Shown: in pieces, positions 9,236 through 17,655 of the stretch
How the letters are laid out: every line of letters starts with the position of its first letter
Position numbering within the stretch: position 1 is the stretch's first letter
Assembly (NCBI RefSeq): GCF_016031615.1
Contig: NZ_JACYXC010000001.1
Span: forward strand, 558,001-622,000
Reading direction: 5' to 3'
Length of the DNA: 64,000 nucleotides
Source of the DNA: Streptomyces pactum
Lineage (GTDB): Bacteria; Actinomycetota; Actinomycetes; Streptomycetales; Streptomycetaceae
The notes under the pieces: model-generated
What the model saw: the letters and a program-made list of their open reading frames with translations, nothing else
What the model was told of the DNA's origin: nothing
Databases searched by the model: none
Made by a program: the position numbers and the translations under genes

Positions 9236-9628
9236 GGTCACCAACTCCTGTGTCCGCCGCCGTCCCCGGCCGGGTACGCCTACGGCCATGCAACCAGCGA
9301 TCGGCCGCGGCGCAACCGGAACGGGTGCGTGCCCCGCCGGGCGTAAGCCGCCGGGGGCTGTCCGGGGCCGCGGGTCGCCGGGCCGTTCGGGGCCGCGGGT
9401 CGCCGGGCCGTTCGGGGCCGTGGGCCGTCGGGGCCGGGGAGCCGCGCGGGGCGTTGCCGCGCGTCGGTGGGCCGCCGCCCGGGTCCTCGTCGGGGACCGG
9501 TCGGGCCCCGACGGGTGGGTGGCCGGCTGCCGGGCCCGCCCAGGGACGGCGGGCGGAGGGCCGGGGCCCGCAGCATGGGCCAGGTTGCCGGCCCGGGCGG
9601 CCGGGCCGGCGCGCCGGGGCCGGGGGTG
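9236..9628. other. 393-bp gap with a short tandem repeat
   Basis: Lies between gnd and the Mut7-C gene, both on the minus strand. Bases 9364-9388 and 9389-9413 are identical 25-bp units, followed by a decayed third unit to about 9440. The gnd promoter should lie just above 9250. No gene or RNA was recognised. Confidence 0.6.
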
Positions 9629-10363
9629 TCACACCGCGGCGCCGCCGAACTCGCTCATGGCCCGGTCCACGATCGCCTCCAGCTGGGCGTGGTGCGCCCC
9701 GCGCCAGTAGACCCGGCCGCACCGGGTGCACCGGGCGAAGACGTCGTAGGTGCGCCGGGTGCCGTGCTCCAGCTGGTCCTGGACCGCGTCCTTGTCGGCC
9801 TCGGCCAGGGTGCCGTTGCAGGCGGTGCAGCGGGTCCACGGCGCGAGCGGTGGCGCGAAGCGGCCGAGCACGTCCCGCAACTGCTCGTCGGGGCGGTCGC
9901 TGTAGACGTAGCCGCCGGCCCAGATCTCGCGGCGCCGCAGCAGGCCGCGGTCCCGGGAGAGCAGCACCCGGCGCTGGGCCGCGGAGCGGGCCGCCAGCTC
10001 CGGGTCGCCGATGTCCTCGCTCTCGTACGCGGCGTCCACGCCCAGCAGCCGCAGGCGGCGGGCGAGGGTGCCCAGGTGGACGTCGAGGAGGAAGCGCAGC
10101 GGCGCCCCGGGCACCCGCTGCGGCCGGTCCACGGCGCGCACCTCCACCCGCTCGCCGTGGGCCGGCACGTGCGACACGGGCACCTCCCGCCCGTCCACCA
10201 GCAGCCGTCCGACCTCGGTGAGCGGCACGCCGAGGGACTCCACCACGTGTCCGAGCGTGGAGGTTCCGTCGGTGGCCAGGACCGTGCGCCCCCGGCGGCG
10301 CTCCGGCGCGGCCAGGGGGTGCAGCTCGGAGGCGAAGCTGATGTGGATCTCGGGTCGGTTCAC
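9629..10363 (-). CDS. Mut7-C RNase-domain protein with N-terminal ubiquitin-like domain
   Basis: 244 residues from GTG 10363. Residues ~1-85 resemble the Mut7-C ubiquitin-like (ThiS/MoaD-like) module: HVVESLGVPLTEVGRLLVDG. The rest is the Mut7-C (PIN-like) domain: FLLDVHLGTLARRLRLLGVD with a probable catalytic Asp, RVLLSRDRGLL, and a zinc ribbon of two pairs, CTAC and CTRC. The family is predicted to be an RNase; substrates are not known. The start has only a weak ribosome site, but the family begins at this point. It sits downstream of hbpS on the same strand with a 136-base gap containing three GGCCGGCGGTGC-like repeats, so it is probably separate from hbpS. Confidence 0.85.
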   Translation of the reverse strand: MNRPEIHISFASELHPLAAPERRRGRTVLATDGTSTLGHVVESLGVPLTEVGRLLVDGREVPVSHVPAHGERVEVRAVDRPQRVPGAPLRFLLDVHLGTLARRLRLLGVDAAYESEDIGDPELAARSAAQRRVLLSRDRGLLRRREIWAGGYVYSDRPDEQLRDVLGRFAPPLAPWTRCTACNGTLAEADKDAVQDQLEHGTRRTYDVFARCTRCGRVYWRGAHHAQLEAIVDRAMSEFGGAAV

Positions 10364-10499
10364 ACCGTCAGCATGCCATCGGCCGTGCCGCGCCGGCCGG
10401 GCTTTTCCGGGGTGCCGCCGGCCCGGGCCGTCCGCGCGAGCGGTGGGCCGGCGGTGCGGGCCGGGCCGGCGGTGCGGGCGGGCGGGCCGGCGGTGCCGG

Positions 10500-11054
10500 T
10501 CAGCGGCCGAGCGCGGCCAGACCGGCCTGGGCGTACTTCTCGTCCAGGGCGCCGCTGGGCGCTCCGGCGACCCCGATGCCCGCCACCGGGGCGCCGTCGG
10601 CCGTGGCCGGGACCCCGCCCGCCAGGAACAGCGTGCCCGGGATGTCCTTGAGGGTGGGGGCCTGGTCCAGGCGCTTGACCAGGTCGGAGGTGGGGGCGTT
10701 CCAGGAGACCGCGGTGAACGCCTTGCGGACCGCCGACTCGTAGGACTGCGGGCCGGCGCCGTCGCCGCGGAGGGTGACCAGGGTGTTGCCGTTGCGGTCC
10801 ACGACGGCGACGGACACCTTCTGCCCGTCCCGCCGGGCGGCGTCCAGGGTGGCGCGGGCGGCCCGCTCGGCCGCGGCGGCCGAGAGGTGGGTGGAGCGGG
10901 TGAGGTCCTTGTCGTGCACGTCGGCGCGGACCGGGGCGGCCTGCGGGGCGGCCGGGGAGGCGGTGGCGGACACGGCGCCGAAGACCGCCGTACCGGCCAG
11001 TGCGGTGGCGGCGGCCGCGGTGAGGACACGGGCGCGCGGGGAGAGCTTGGTCAT
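10500..11054 (-). CDS. hbpS: Secreted heme-binding protein of the GlcG/HbpS family
   Basis: 184 residues. A Sec signal peptide (about 1-33, ending ATALAGTAVFGAVSATA) precedes a GlcG/HbpS domain: LSAAAAERAARATLDAARRD, VSVAVVDRNGNTLVTLRGDGA, SYESAVRKAFTAVSW, and IPGTLFLAGGVPATADGAPV. In Streptomyces reticuli HbpS is an extracellular heme-degrading or heme-sensing octamer that modulates the sensor kinase SenS. The gene here is divergent from a kinase/regulator pair in exactly that context, which supports the name. AGGAG lies seven bases before ATG 11054. The 5' region contains a GCGGCGG/CCGCCGC hairpin at 11089-11106. Confidence 0.9.
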   Translation of the reverse strand: MTKLSPRARVLTAAAATALAGTAVFGAVSATASPAAPQAAPVRADVHDKDLTRSTHLSAAAAERAARATLDAARRDGQKVSVAVVDRNGNTLVTLRGDGAGPQSYESAVRKAFTAVSWNAPTSDLVKRLDQAPTLKDIPGTLFLAGGVPATADGAPVAGIGVAGAPSGALDEKYAQAGLAALGR

Positions 11055-11264
11055 CTCGGCTCCTGGGGTCGGGGCTGTGCTGTGCTCCGCGGCGGGGATC
11101 CGCCGCGCTTCCCATCCTGGGAGCCGGACCCCGGGTCCCGGGTCGGCGTACCGGCTCGGAGGCCGGTGCATGATGGGGGACAACGGCATCGGCCGATCGG
11201 TTGATGCGGGACCCTCCCCGCCCGGGTTAGGACTGCGGGGAGAGCCCCTCACGAGGAGAGTCAC
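11055..11264. promoter_or_regulatory. Divergent hbpS / senS promoter region
   Basis: This 210-bp spacer must carry both promoters. A perfect 7-bp-arm hairpin (11089-11106, loop GGAT) lies in the presumed hbpS leader. CATCGGCCGATCGGTTGATG at about 11188 is partly palindromic and is a candidate regulator site. SenR is known to bind upstream of hbpS in S. reticuli; its motif cannot be assigned with certainty here. Confidence 0.5.
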
Positions 11265-12932
11265 GTGCACGGCAGCAGCCCCGTCACCGCCGATCCGGAC
11301 GCCCGCTGGCTGGGTCCGGTGATGCATTCCGCGTTCCTGCTGCTGCTCGGGGCCTCGCTGGCCCGCTTCCTGACGCGGCACCCCGGCGAGCCCCGCACCC
11401 CGTGGGTCATCGCGCTGAGCGGGCTGCTCGCGGCGGTGTACCTGCTGGGGCCGGTGACCTCCTCCCGGCCGTACCGGGCGATGACGGGGGGCGGCGGCAC
11501 CGGGCCTCTGTCGTACGAGGCGGTGACCGGGGACGACCGGCCCGGACCGGAGACGCACCGGACGGTGACCGGGGACGACCGGTCCGGGCCCGGGGTGCCG
11601 GGACCGGCCGGCGAGGGGCCGGCGGACCGGCCGGGCCGGAGGTGGCGGATGGTCCTTCCCCGGCGGACGGACCGGACGGGGCGAACGGTCCTTCGCCGGC
11701 GAACGGACCGGACGTGGCGGAGCGGGCCGGGGTGGCGGACCGGGCGGCCGGCGCTGGTGGTGGCGGTGCTGGTGACGGTGTGGGCGGTCCTGGTGCTGCT
11801 CGCCCCCAGCTTCGCCTGGTGCGCCGTGCCGTTCGTCTACACCGGTCTGCGGACCCTGCCGGTGCGGGCCGCGCTGCCGCTGGTGGCGCTGCTGACGGTG
11901 TTCGTCGTCGTCGCCCAGCTGCGGCTGGCCGGGGGCTTCGACCCCGGTACGGTACTGGCCCCGCCCGCCGTGGCCGCCATCGCCACCGCGATGTTCCTGC
12001 ACATGGAGCGGCAGGCCGCGCGGCAGCGGTCGCTCATCGCGGACCTGCTCCGCACCCGCCGGGAGCTGGCCGCCACCGAACGGCGCGAGGGCACGCTCGC
12101 CGAGCGGCAACGGCTGTCGATGGAGATCCACGACACCCTGGCCCAGGGGCTGTCCAGCCAGCGGATGCTGCTCCAGGCGGCCGACCGCACCTGGGACCTG
12201 GACCCGGCCACCGCGCGCGGCCATGTCCGCCGGGCCGCCGAGATCGCGGCGCACAACCTCGCCGAGGCCCGCCGCTTCGTGCACGACCTGGCGCCGGCGG
12301 ACCTGGCGGGCGGGGTGCCGCTGCACACGGCGCTGGCCGAGCTGGCGGAGCGCGAGGGCCGCGCCGGTCCCGCGGTCCGGTTCCGGCTGGACGGCACCCC
12401 CCAGCCGCTCCCGGACCGGGTGCAGTCCGCGCTGCTGCGGGTGGCCCAGGGTGCGCTGGCCAACGTCCGGGAGCACTCCGGGGCCACGACGGCGGTGCTG
12501 ACCCTCAGCTGCCTGGACGACCAGGTGGTGCTGGACATCACCGACGACGGGCGCGGCTTCGACCCGGACGCCGTGGCGGCCCGCGCCACCGCACCGCCCG
12601 GCGGCACCGGCACCCCGGGCGGGGTACGGGGCGGGGACGGTCCGGACGCCGGCCGGACGCCGGCGGTCCGGCCGGGCGGGGCGCCGGGCAGCGGCGGTGC
12701 CGCGGGCGACGCGCCGGACGGCGGCTCCGCGGCCGGCAGTCGGGCGGCCGGCAGCCCCACCGGCGACGGGCCGGGTGACGGCGGGCCGCCGGACGGGCCG
12801 GCCGGCGGCCGGGGCCACGGGTTGCCGGCGATGCGTGCCCGCCTGGCCCAGCTCGGCGGCACGCTCACCGTCGAGTCGGCCCCCGGCGAGGGCACCGTGC
12901 TCTCCGCCGCCGTCCCCCTGACGTCCCTGTGA
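11265..12932 (+). CDS. senS: Sensor histidine kinase SenS-like
   Basis: 555 residues from GTG 11265, with GAGGAG eight bases upstream. There are N-terminal membrane helices (about 20-65), then more (about 160-235), so the sensor portion is membrane embedded. The cytoplasmic part has a HisKA_3 dimerisation box (ERQRLSMEIHDTLAQG, phospho-acceptor H289) and a HATPase domain ending GHGLPAMRARLAQLGGTL. Two Gly/Pro/Arg-rich insertions stand out: about 70-155, between membrane helices, and about 440-515, between the ATP-lid DDGRGFDP and the GHGLPAMR motif. HbpS modulates SenS, which phosphorylates SenR, in the redox and heme response of S. reticuli. Four bases of TGA context and 14 bases separate it from senR. 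Confidence 0.88.
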   Translation: MHGSSPVTADPDARWLGPVMHSAFLLLLGASLARFLTRHPGEPRTPWVIALSGLLAAVYLLGPVTSSRPYRAMTGGGGTGPLSYEAVTGDDRPGPETHRTVTGDDRSGPGVPGPAGEGPADRPGRRWRMVLPRRTDRTGRTVLRRRTDRTWRSGPGWRTGRPALVVAVLVTVWAVLVLLAPSFAWCAVPFVYTGLRTLPVRAALPLVALLTVFVVVAQLRLAGGFDPGTVLAPPAVAAIATAMFLHMERQAARQRSLIADLLRTRRELAATERREGTLAERQRLSMEIHDTLAQGLSSQRMLLQAADRTWDLDPATARGHVRRAAEIAAHNLAEARRFVHDLAPADLAGGVPLHTALAELAEREGRAGPAVRFRLDGTPQPLPDRVQSALLRVAQGALANVREHSGATTAVLTLSCLDDQVVLDITDDGRGFDPDAVAARATAPPGGTGTPGGVRGGDGPDAGRTPAVRPGGAPGSGGAAGDAPDGGSAAGSRAAGSPTGDGPGDGGPPDGPAGGRGHGLPAMRARLAQLGGTLTVESAPGEGTVLSAAVPLTSL

Positions 12933-12946
12933 TCGGAGGAACCCCG

Positions 12947-13597
12947 GTGACCACGGCCACCCCCGGCGAAGCGCCGGTACGCATCCTGCTCTGCGACGAC
13001 CACGCGGTGGTCCGGGCCGGGCTGCGGGCGCTGCTCGCCAGCGCCCCCGGCATCGAGGTCGCCGGCGAGGCCGGCGGCGGGGCCGAGGCGGTCGCGCTGG
13101 CCGCCCGGCTGCGCCCGGACGTGGTGCTGATGGATCTCCAGCTGGGCAGCGGCATCAACGGCATCGAGGCCACCCGCCGGATCACCTCCGGCGGCCCGGC
13201 CGCACCGCACGTACTGGTGCTGACCACCTACGACACGGACGCCGACATCACCCGGGCGATCGAGGCCGGGGCCACCGGCTACCTGCTCAAGGCCGAGCGG
13301 CCCGAGGAACTGTTCTCCGCCATCCACGCCGCCGCGCAGGGGCGCACCGCCCTCTCCCCGCCGGTGGCCGGCCGGGTGATGGCCCGTCTGCGCCGGCCGC
13401 GCCCGGCGCTCACCGACCGGGAGCTGGACATCCTGGAGCAGCTGGCCCGGGGCCTGGGCAACCGGGAGATCGCCCGCGCCCTGTTCATCAGCGAGGCCAC
13501 GGTGAAGACCCACCTGGGACGGATCTACGGCAAGCTCGGGGTGGACACCCGCGCCGGGGCGGTCGCGGTGGCCAAGGAGCAGCGGCTGCTGCCCTGA
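12947..13597 (+). CDS. senR: Response regulator SenR-like (NarL family)
   Basis: 216 residues. Receiver domain: DDH acidic pocket at 17-19, phospho-acceptor D63 in VVLMDLQLG, and LTTYDTDADITRAIEAGATG with the conserved lysine soon after. LuxR-type HTH at the C-terminus: LTDRELDILEQLARGLGNRE and SEATVKTHLGRIYGKLG. GTG 12947 is preferred because GGAGGAA lies seven bases before it; the GTG at 12929 overlaps the end of senS and lacks a site. It forms an operon with senS. Its expected targets are hbpS and oxidative-stress genes; the furS-cpeB genes adjacent in S. reticuli are not present here. Confidence 0.92.
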   Translation: MTTATPGEAPVRILLCDDHAVVRAGLRALLASAPGIEVAGEAGGGAEAVALAARLRPDVVLMDLQLGSGINGIEATRRITSGGPAAPHVLVLTTYDTDADITRAIEAGATGYLLKAERPEELFSAIHAAAQGRTALSPPVAGRVMARLRRPRPALTDRELDILEQLARGLGNREIARALFISEATVKTHLGRIYGKLGVDTRAGAVAVAKEQRLLP

Positions 13598-13804
13598 GCG
13601 CCGCCGGCGGACGGCCGGGTGCCGCCGGCAGCCGGTCCCGGACTCCCGGGCCGGAGGTGGCCGGCCCGGCCCCGGGCGGCCGGGCCATGCGCGGCCGTGC
13701 CGGGGGTCGCCGCGCGCCGTGCCCCCGGACCTCCCGACCTCGGGCCTCCCGCCCCTCGTGGAAATCCGCTGGTGCCGGACGGCGTGCGGCATAGACTCGG
13801 CGAC

Positions 13805-14803
13805 GTGTCTTCAGGCGAGGGGAGTGTCCGGGTCGACAGCTGGATCTGGGCCGTACGGTTGATGAAAACGCGCTCCATGGCCGCCACGGCCTGCCGGGCC
13901 GGCCATGTCCGGGTCAACGGTGCCCGGGTGAAGCCCGCCCATGCGGTGCGCCCGGGAGACGAGGTGCGGCTGCGGCACGCCGGGCGCGAGCGGATCGTGG
14001 TGGTGTCCCGGCTGATCAGCAAGCGGGTGGGGGCTCCGGTTGCCGCCGAGTGCTATCAGGACAACACCCCGGCGCCGCCCCCGCGTGAGGAGCAGGTCCT
14101 GGTCGCCGTTCGGGACCGCGGCATGGGCCGCCCCAGCAAGCGGGACCGGCGGGAGCTGGCGCGGCTGCGGGAGCTGGACCGGCTGCGCGGCGTGGAGCCG
14201 CTGCGGGACCTGGAGGCGGCACTGCGCCGGCCGCCAGCCGGGTCCCCCACCGAGTGGGACGACGAACAGGACGAGTCCGCGGACGCCGGACCGCTCCCCG
14301 GCGCCGACGGCGAGCCGGTCGCGGAGCCGCGCCGGGGCCGCGGCGCGGCGCGACGGGCGCCGCCGCCCGCGCGGCTGACCACCGGTGCCGGCCCCGCCCC
14401 TCCGCCGACGTCGGCCTTCCCCGGTCGCCCCTGCTCTCCCGGTCGGTTCCGCCCCGGTGAGGCGCTGCTCCGGTCGACGCTGTCCCGCGCCCGGCACCGC
14501 GCCCCGGCCGCCCCGGAGCGCGGTGCCGGCGACGGACCCCCGACGGTCCGCGAACCGGTGCGGACGAGACCCGGGTGTCGGCGAACCGGTGCGGACCAGG
14601 CTCGGGGCCGGACGGACCACGGCCCCGGACGCGTTCCGGGACCGGGGACAATGGGGCCATGGCCCGACATCCCCGCCGATCGCGTCCGTCCGACCGCGGC
14701 GCCACCGACCCCGGCTGCCCCTGTGGACGGCCGGCCGCCTACGACGCGTGCTGTGGCCGGCTGCACCGCGGTGAGGCGACCGCCGCCACCCCCGAGGAGC
14801 TGA
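13805..14803 (+). CDS. S4-domain RNA-binding protein (Hsp15-like); annotated 3' end doubtful
   Basis: The N-terminal ~60 residues are an S4 fold: VDSWIWAVRLMKTRSMAATA, then GHVRVNGARVKPAHAVRPGD. A basic segment follows (GMGRPSKRDRRELARLRELD), as in Hsp15-type ribosome-binding proteins that help free nascent-chain-blocked 50S subunits. Start GTG 13805 has no ribosome site but lies seven bases after TAGACT (13792-13797), which suggests a leaderless transcript. The open frame runs to 14803 and overlaps the next gene by 145 bases. Past about 14345 the sequence reads like spacer. Removing one base in the GGGG run at 14336-14339 would give a basic tail ending at the TGA 14376-14378 (~191 residues), the more believable product. 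Confidence 0.7.
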   Translation: MSSGEGSVRVDSWIWAVRLMKTRSMAATACRAGHVRVNGARVKPAHAVRPGDEVRLRHAGRERIVVVSRLISKRVGAPVAAECYQDNTPAPPPREEQVLVAVRDRGMGRPSKRDRRELARLRELDRLRGVEPLRDLEAALRRPPAGSPTEWDDEQDESADAGPLPGADGEPVAEPRRGRGAARRAPPPARLTTGAGPAPPPTSAFPGRPCSPGRFRPGEALLRSTLSRARHRAPAAPERGAGDGPPTVREPVRTRPGCRRTGADQARGRTDHGPGRVPGPGTMGPWPDIPADRVRPTAAPPTPAAPVDGRPPTTRAVAGCTAVRRPPPPPRS

Positions 14804-15090
14804 TGCGGTCCCGCTTCAGCGCGTTCGCGGTGCGCGACGAGGCGTATCTGCTGCGCAGCTGGCACCCGGACACCCGGCCGCCGTCGGTGGAGTTCGACCC
14901 CGCGCTGCGGTGGCAGCGGCTGGAGATCCTCGGCAGCACGGACGGCGGGGCGTTCCGCAACGAGGGGACCGTGGAGTTCCGCGCCCACTACACCCTGCGG
15001 GGGCGCCCCGGCCGGCTCCACGAGAACAGCCGTTTCACCCGGCACGACGGTGCCTGGGTGTACGTGGACGGCGTCGTCGACGACGCCTGA
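14659..15090 (+). CDS. YchJ-family SEC-C motif protein
   Basis: 143 residues. An N-terminal SEC-C-like cluster (CPCGRPAAYDACCGRLH) is followed by the YchJ-type domain: TPEELMRSRFSAFAVRDEAY, LRSWHPDTRP, and GTVEFRAHYTLRGRPGRLHE, ending FTRHDGAWVYVDG. The family is uncharacterised; the cysteines probably bind zinc. The start ATG lies six bases after GACAAT (14647-14652) with no ribosome site, consistent with leaderless expression. Two copies of GCGAACCGGTGCGGAC (14550-14565, 14581-14596) lie upstream and may be regulatory. Confidence 0.88.
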   Translation: MARHPRRSRPSDRGATDPGCPCGRPAAYDACCGRLHRGEATAATPEELMRSRFSAFAVRDEAYLLRSWHPDTRPPSVEFDPALRWQRLEILGSTDGGAFRNEGTVEFRAHYTLRGRPGRLHENSRFTRHDGAWVYVDGVVDDA

Positions 15091-15411
15091 CCCCTCCCGA
15101 CCGTCCCTCGCCCCGTCGCCTGTCCACCCCTTGTCCGTCCCTGACTGCTCCGCCCGGCAACCGGCTCCGGCGCCCGCGGTCGACGCACGGCCCCCGCACC
15201 GCGGCGGCCGTGCGTCGTCACCGCGAGGTCCCGGGCGGGCCCCGGCGACCCCGGCCGGGTCCGGTCCGAGGCCGTCTCGGCCGGGGCCCACCGGCCCTGG
15301 CGCGGTGCCGGTCCGGCGTTCACCACCGGCCCGGGGCGGTGCCGGACCGGACGTTTCGCTGTCAGCAGGCAACGGTTCCCCGCCGGGGCGGCGCGGGGCA
15401 GAGTCTGCACC
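15091..15411. other. 321-bp gap with no gene seen
   Basis: C-rich spacer between two plus-strand genes. CAGAGT at 15399-15404, seven bases before the downstream ATG, is a possible -10 element. No terminator with a clear long stem, no RNA gene and no coherent frame were found. Confidence 0.5.
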
Positions 15412-16398
15412 ATGAAGCTGTTGTTGCTCGGAGGCACGGAGTTCGTCGGCCGGTCGGTCGCGGAGGAAGCGGTGGCGCGGGGCTGGGAGGTGACGGTCTT
15501 CCACCGCGGGCACCACCCGCCGCCGGCCGGGGTCACCGCCCGGCACGGCGACCGGACGACCGGTGAGGGGCTGTCCTCCCTCGCCGAGGGCGCCTGGGAC
15601 GTGGTGGTCGACACCTGGTCGGGTGATCCGGCGGCGGTTCGGGACGTGGCGGGGCTGCTGCGGGACCGGGCCGGCCGGTACGTGTACATCTCCAGCCGGT
15701 CGGTGTACCGCTTCCCGCCCCCGGCGGGGCAGGACGAGAGCGGACCGCTGGTCGATCCGCCGTCCGCGACCGGCGACCTGGACTACGCGACGTGCAAGCG
15801 CGGCGGGGAGATCGCGGCCACCGAGGCGTTCGGCGACCGGGCGCTGCTGGCCCGGGCCGGGCTGATCCTCGGTCCCGGGGAGAACGTCGGCCGGCTGCCG
15901 TGGTGGCTGACGCGGATGGCGCGCGGCGGGGTGGTGGCCGCTCCGGGCCCCCGGGACCTGCCGCTCCAGTACATCGACACCCGGGATCTGGCCCGCTGGG
16001 TCCTGGACGCCGCCGCCGGTGGGCTGGGCGGTGCGTACGACACGGTGAGCCCGCCGGGGCACACCACGATGGGCGAGCTGCTGGAGACCTGCGCCCGGGT
16101 CACCGGGTCCGCCGCCGAACTGCGCTGGCTGGAGCCGGAGCGGATCCTCGCCGCCGGGGTGGAGCCCTGGACCGAGCTGCCCATCTGGCTGCCGCCCGGC
16201 GAGATGCACGGCGGCCTGCACGGCGGGAACGTCGCCAAGGCGCTCGCCGCCGGGCTCCGCTGCCGCCCGGTCGCCGAGACGGTCGCGGACACCTGGGCCT
16301 GGCTGGGCGGGCTGGGCGGGACGGCGCCGCAGCGCCCGGACCTGCCCCCGGTCGGCCTGTCCCCGGAGAAGGAAGCCGGGTTGCTGGCCCGTTCCTGA
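15412..16398 (+). CDS. NAD-dependent epimerase/dehydratase (extended SDR)
   Basis: 328 residues. The N-terminal nucleotide-binding motif is GGTEFVG (residues 7-13), a variant glycine motif typical of atypical extended SDRs. The middle has YISSRSVYRF and then DYATCKRGGE, where Y-xxx-K would be the catalytic pair. The C-terminal region has PLQYIDTRDLARWVLDAAAG, a substrate-domain signature of RNA-binding-CSP41-like and sugar epimerase-like proteins. The substrate cannot be predicted. ATG 15412 follows CAGAGT by seven bases and has no ribosome site. Confidence 0.88.
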   Translation: MKLLLLGGTEFVGRSVAEEAVARGWEVTVFHRGHHPPPAGVTARHGDRTTGEGLSSLAEGAWDVVVDTWSGDPAAVRDVAGLLRDRAGRYVYISSRSVYRFPPPAGQDESGPLVDPPSATGDLDYATCKRGGEIAATEAFGDRALLARAGLILGPGENVGRLPWWLTRMARGGVVAAPGPRDLPLQYIDTRDLARWVLDAAAGGLGGAYDTVSPPGHTTMGELLETCARVTGSAAELRWLEPERILAAGVEPWTELPIWLPPGEMHGGLHGGNVAKALAAGLRCRPVAETVADTWAWLGGLGGTAPQRPDLPPVGLSPEKEAGLLARS

Positions 16399-16890
16399 CG
16401 GGATCCCGCGGCCCGGCCGGTGCGACGCAGCCGCCCGTCGTACCGGCCGAGCCGCTGCGTCCGGCCCCGGACGGGGCCGTGCCGAGCGCCCCGGGCGTGT
16501 TCCGACCGGGACGGACCGCCGCACGGCATGCGCGTACGGGTCCGGACCGGGACCGCCGCCGTCCGGGGGCGCGTGCCCGCACCACGGGGGAGTGCGGGCA
16601 CGCGGGAGGGTCGGCGGGCAGGCCTCACCACCGGACCGCCCGGACCGCCGGCGCCGCGTCAGCCGTACCGCACGGCACGCCCTCGGCACGCCGCCGGTGC
16701 CGCTCGTCACCGGTCGTGCGCGGACCGGTGGGCCGGGACGCCGGGCCCCGGCACGGCGGGCACGCGTCGCGGCGCCGCCCCGGTCACCGGCCCCGGCCGG
16801 GGGGAGCGCGGCGTGCGGCGATCTGCCGGCACCGTTCGGCGGTCGGTCCGTCCCGCTCGGTGACCGGCCCCTGCCGCACGGGGCCGTACC
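16399..16890. other. 492-bp gap with no gene recognised
   Basis: Lies between the epimerase gene (plus) and the small zinc-ribbon gene (minus). It is rich in CCGGACCG-type motifs. Open frames on both strands are long but have Arg/Pro/Gly-only composition, as expected for non-coding GC-rich DNA. Confidence 0.5.
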
Positions 16891-16974
16891 TCATCCCGCG
16901 GCGCCGCAGTTGTTGCAGCTCCATCCGCCGTTCGGTCCCTGGATGACCAGGGCTCCACACTGGGTGCAGTTCAC
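16891..16974 (-). CDS. 27-residue zinc-ribbon-like small protein
   Basis: Starts at GTG 16974 with GGGAGG eight bases upstream, an excellent ribosome site. The peptide has two CxxC knuckles 14 residues apart (CTQC at 3-6 and CNNC at 20-23), spaced by ALVIQGPNGGWS, with no other domain. The pattern matches a minimal zinc ribbon. It stands alone, 300 bases from the next minus-strand gene and convergent with the epimerase. Its function is unknown. Cysteine density and the strong ribosome site argue that it is translated; its shortness is the main reason for doubt. Confidence 0.65.
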   Translation of the reverse strand: MNCTQCGALVIQGPNGGWSCNNCGAAG

Positions 16975-17274
16975 GACGGATCCTCCCTTCTGACTCCTCG
17001 TCCTCAAGGACGCGTCAGGGGCCGTGGAGGCTGCCTCTCCGCCCCGGACGGTGGGATTCGCCACGTCGGCCGCCCGGTCCGGCGGGGCGGCTGGACAGGA
17101 AGCCGCCGGGATGAGCAGCGGCGACCCGTCGGTGCAGGAGGCCCGGTGACGCCCCGGCAGGCACGGCGGGCGGGGGCCGGCCGGTGGCGGTGGAACGGCC
17201 GGCGGGGCGAGCCGCCGACCGTCACACGGGTTCACCGGGATCGTTTCCGTTCGTTCCGTTCGTTTCCGGTGGGG

Positions 17275-17655
17275 TCAGGGGTGGGGGGCCGCGAGCCGGA
17301 GCCGGACCTCCATCTCCTGGTCGCCCGAGACGTGCTGTTCCTTCTCGATGCCGAAGGAGGCGTCCAGCGCCTCACACACCCGGTGCACCGGCGGGTCGGT
17401 GCCGTACAGGTCCACGGAGACGGGTTCCGACAGCGGCGGCTGGGAGGTCGCGCTCCCGCGGTCGGTGGTGTCCACCACCATCGACCAGACCATGTGCCCG
17501 TGCCCGGGTTCCGGCGTTGCCTCGGCCGCTTTTCCCGCCGCGCTGTCGTCGGTCGCCGGAAACACTGCCTTCAAGGCGCCGAACACCCGGTATGCGTCCT
17601 CGCGGTCACCGCGGACGGACACCCCGACGCGCGCCGAACTCAGCTTGGTGTTCAT
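17275..17655 (-). CDS. Conserved-looking hypothetical protein, 126 aa
   Basis: Not recognised. The protein is acidic, soluble and without membrane segments. It looks like an alpha/beta domain: VGVSVRGDREDAYRVFGALK, HMVWSMVVDTTD, then VSVDLYGTDPPVHRVCEALD. Codon use and absence of low complexity support coding. ATG 17655 is preceded by a GGGAAAG stretch. It is divergent, at a distance of 560-750 bases, from the SigB-type sigma gene, so a stress-related role is possible but not shown. The 300-base region up to it (16975-17274) contains only a GTTTCC/GTTC short repeat near 17240-17270. Confidence 0.72.
   Translation of the reverse strand: MNTKLSSARVGVSVRGDREDAYRVFGALKAVFPATDDSAAGKAAEATPEPGHGHMVWSMVVDTTDRGSATSQPPLSEPVSVDLYGTDPPVHRVCEALDASFGIEKEQHVSGDQEMEVRLRLAAPHP

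Noticed and set aside
9364..9440. Tandem repeat as a regulatory array
   Set aside because: Only two perfect 25-bp copies of GC-only sequence between genes; simple slippage is sufficient.
14378..14803. C-terminal part of the S4 protein frame
   Set aside because: It overlaps the SEC-C gene and looks like spacer; probably a base error near 14336-14339 hides the true stop.
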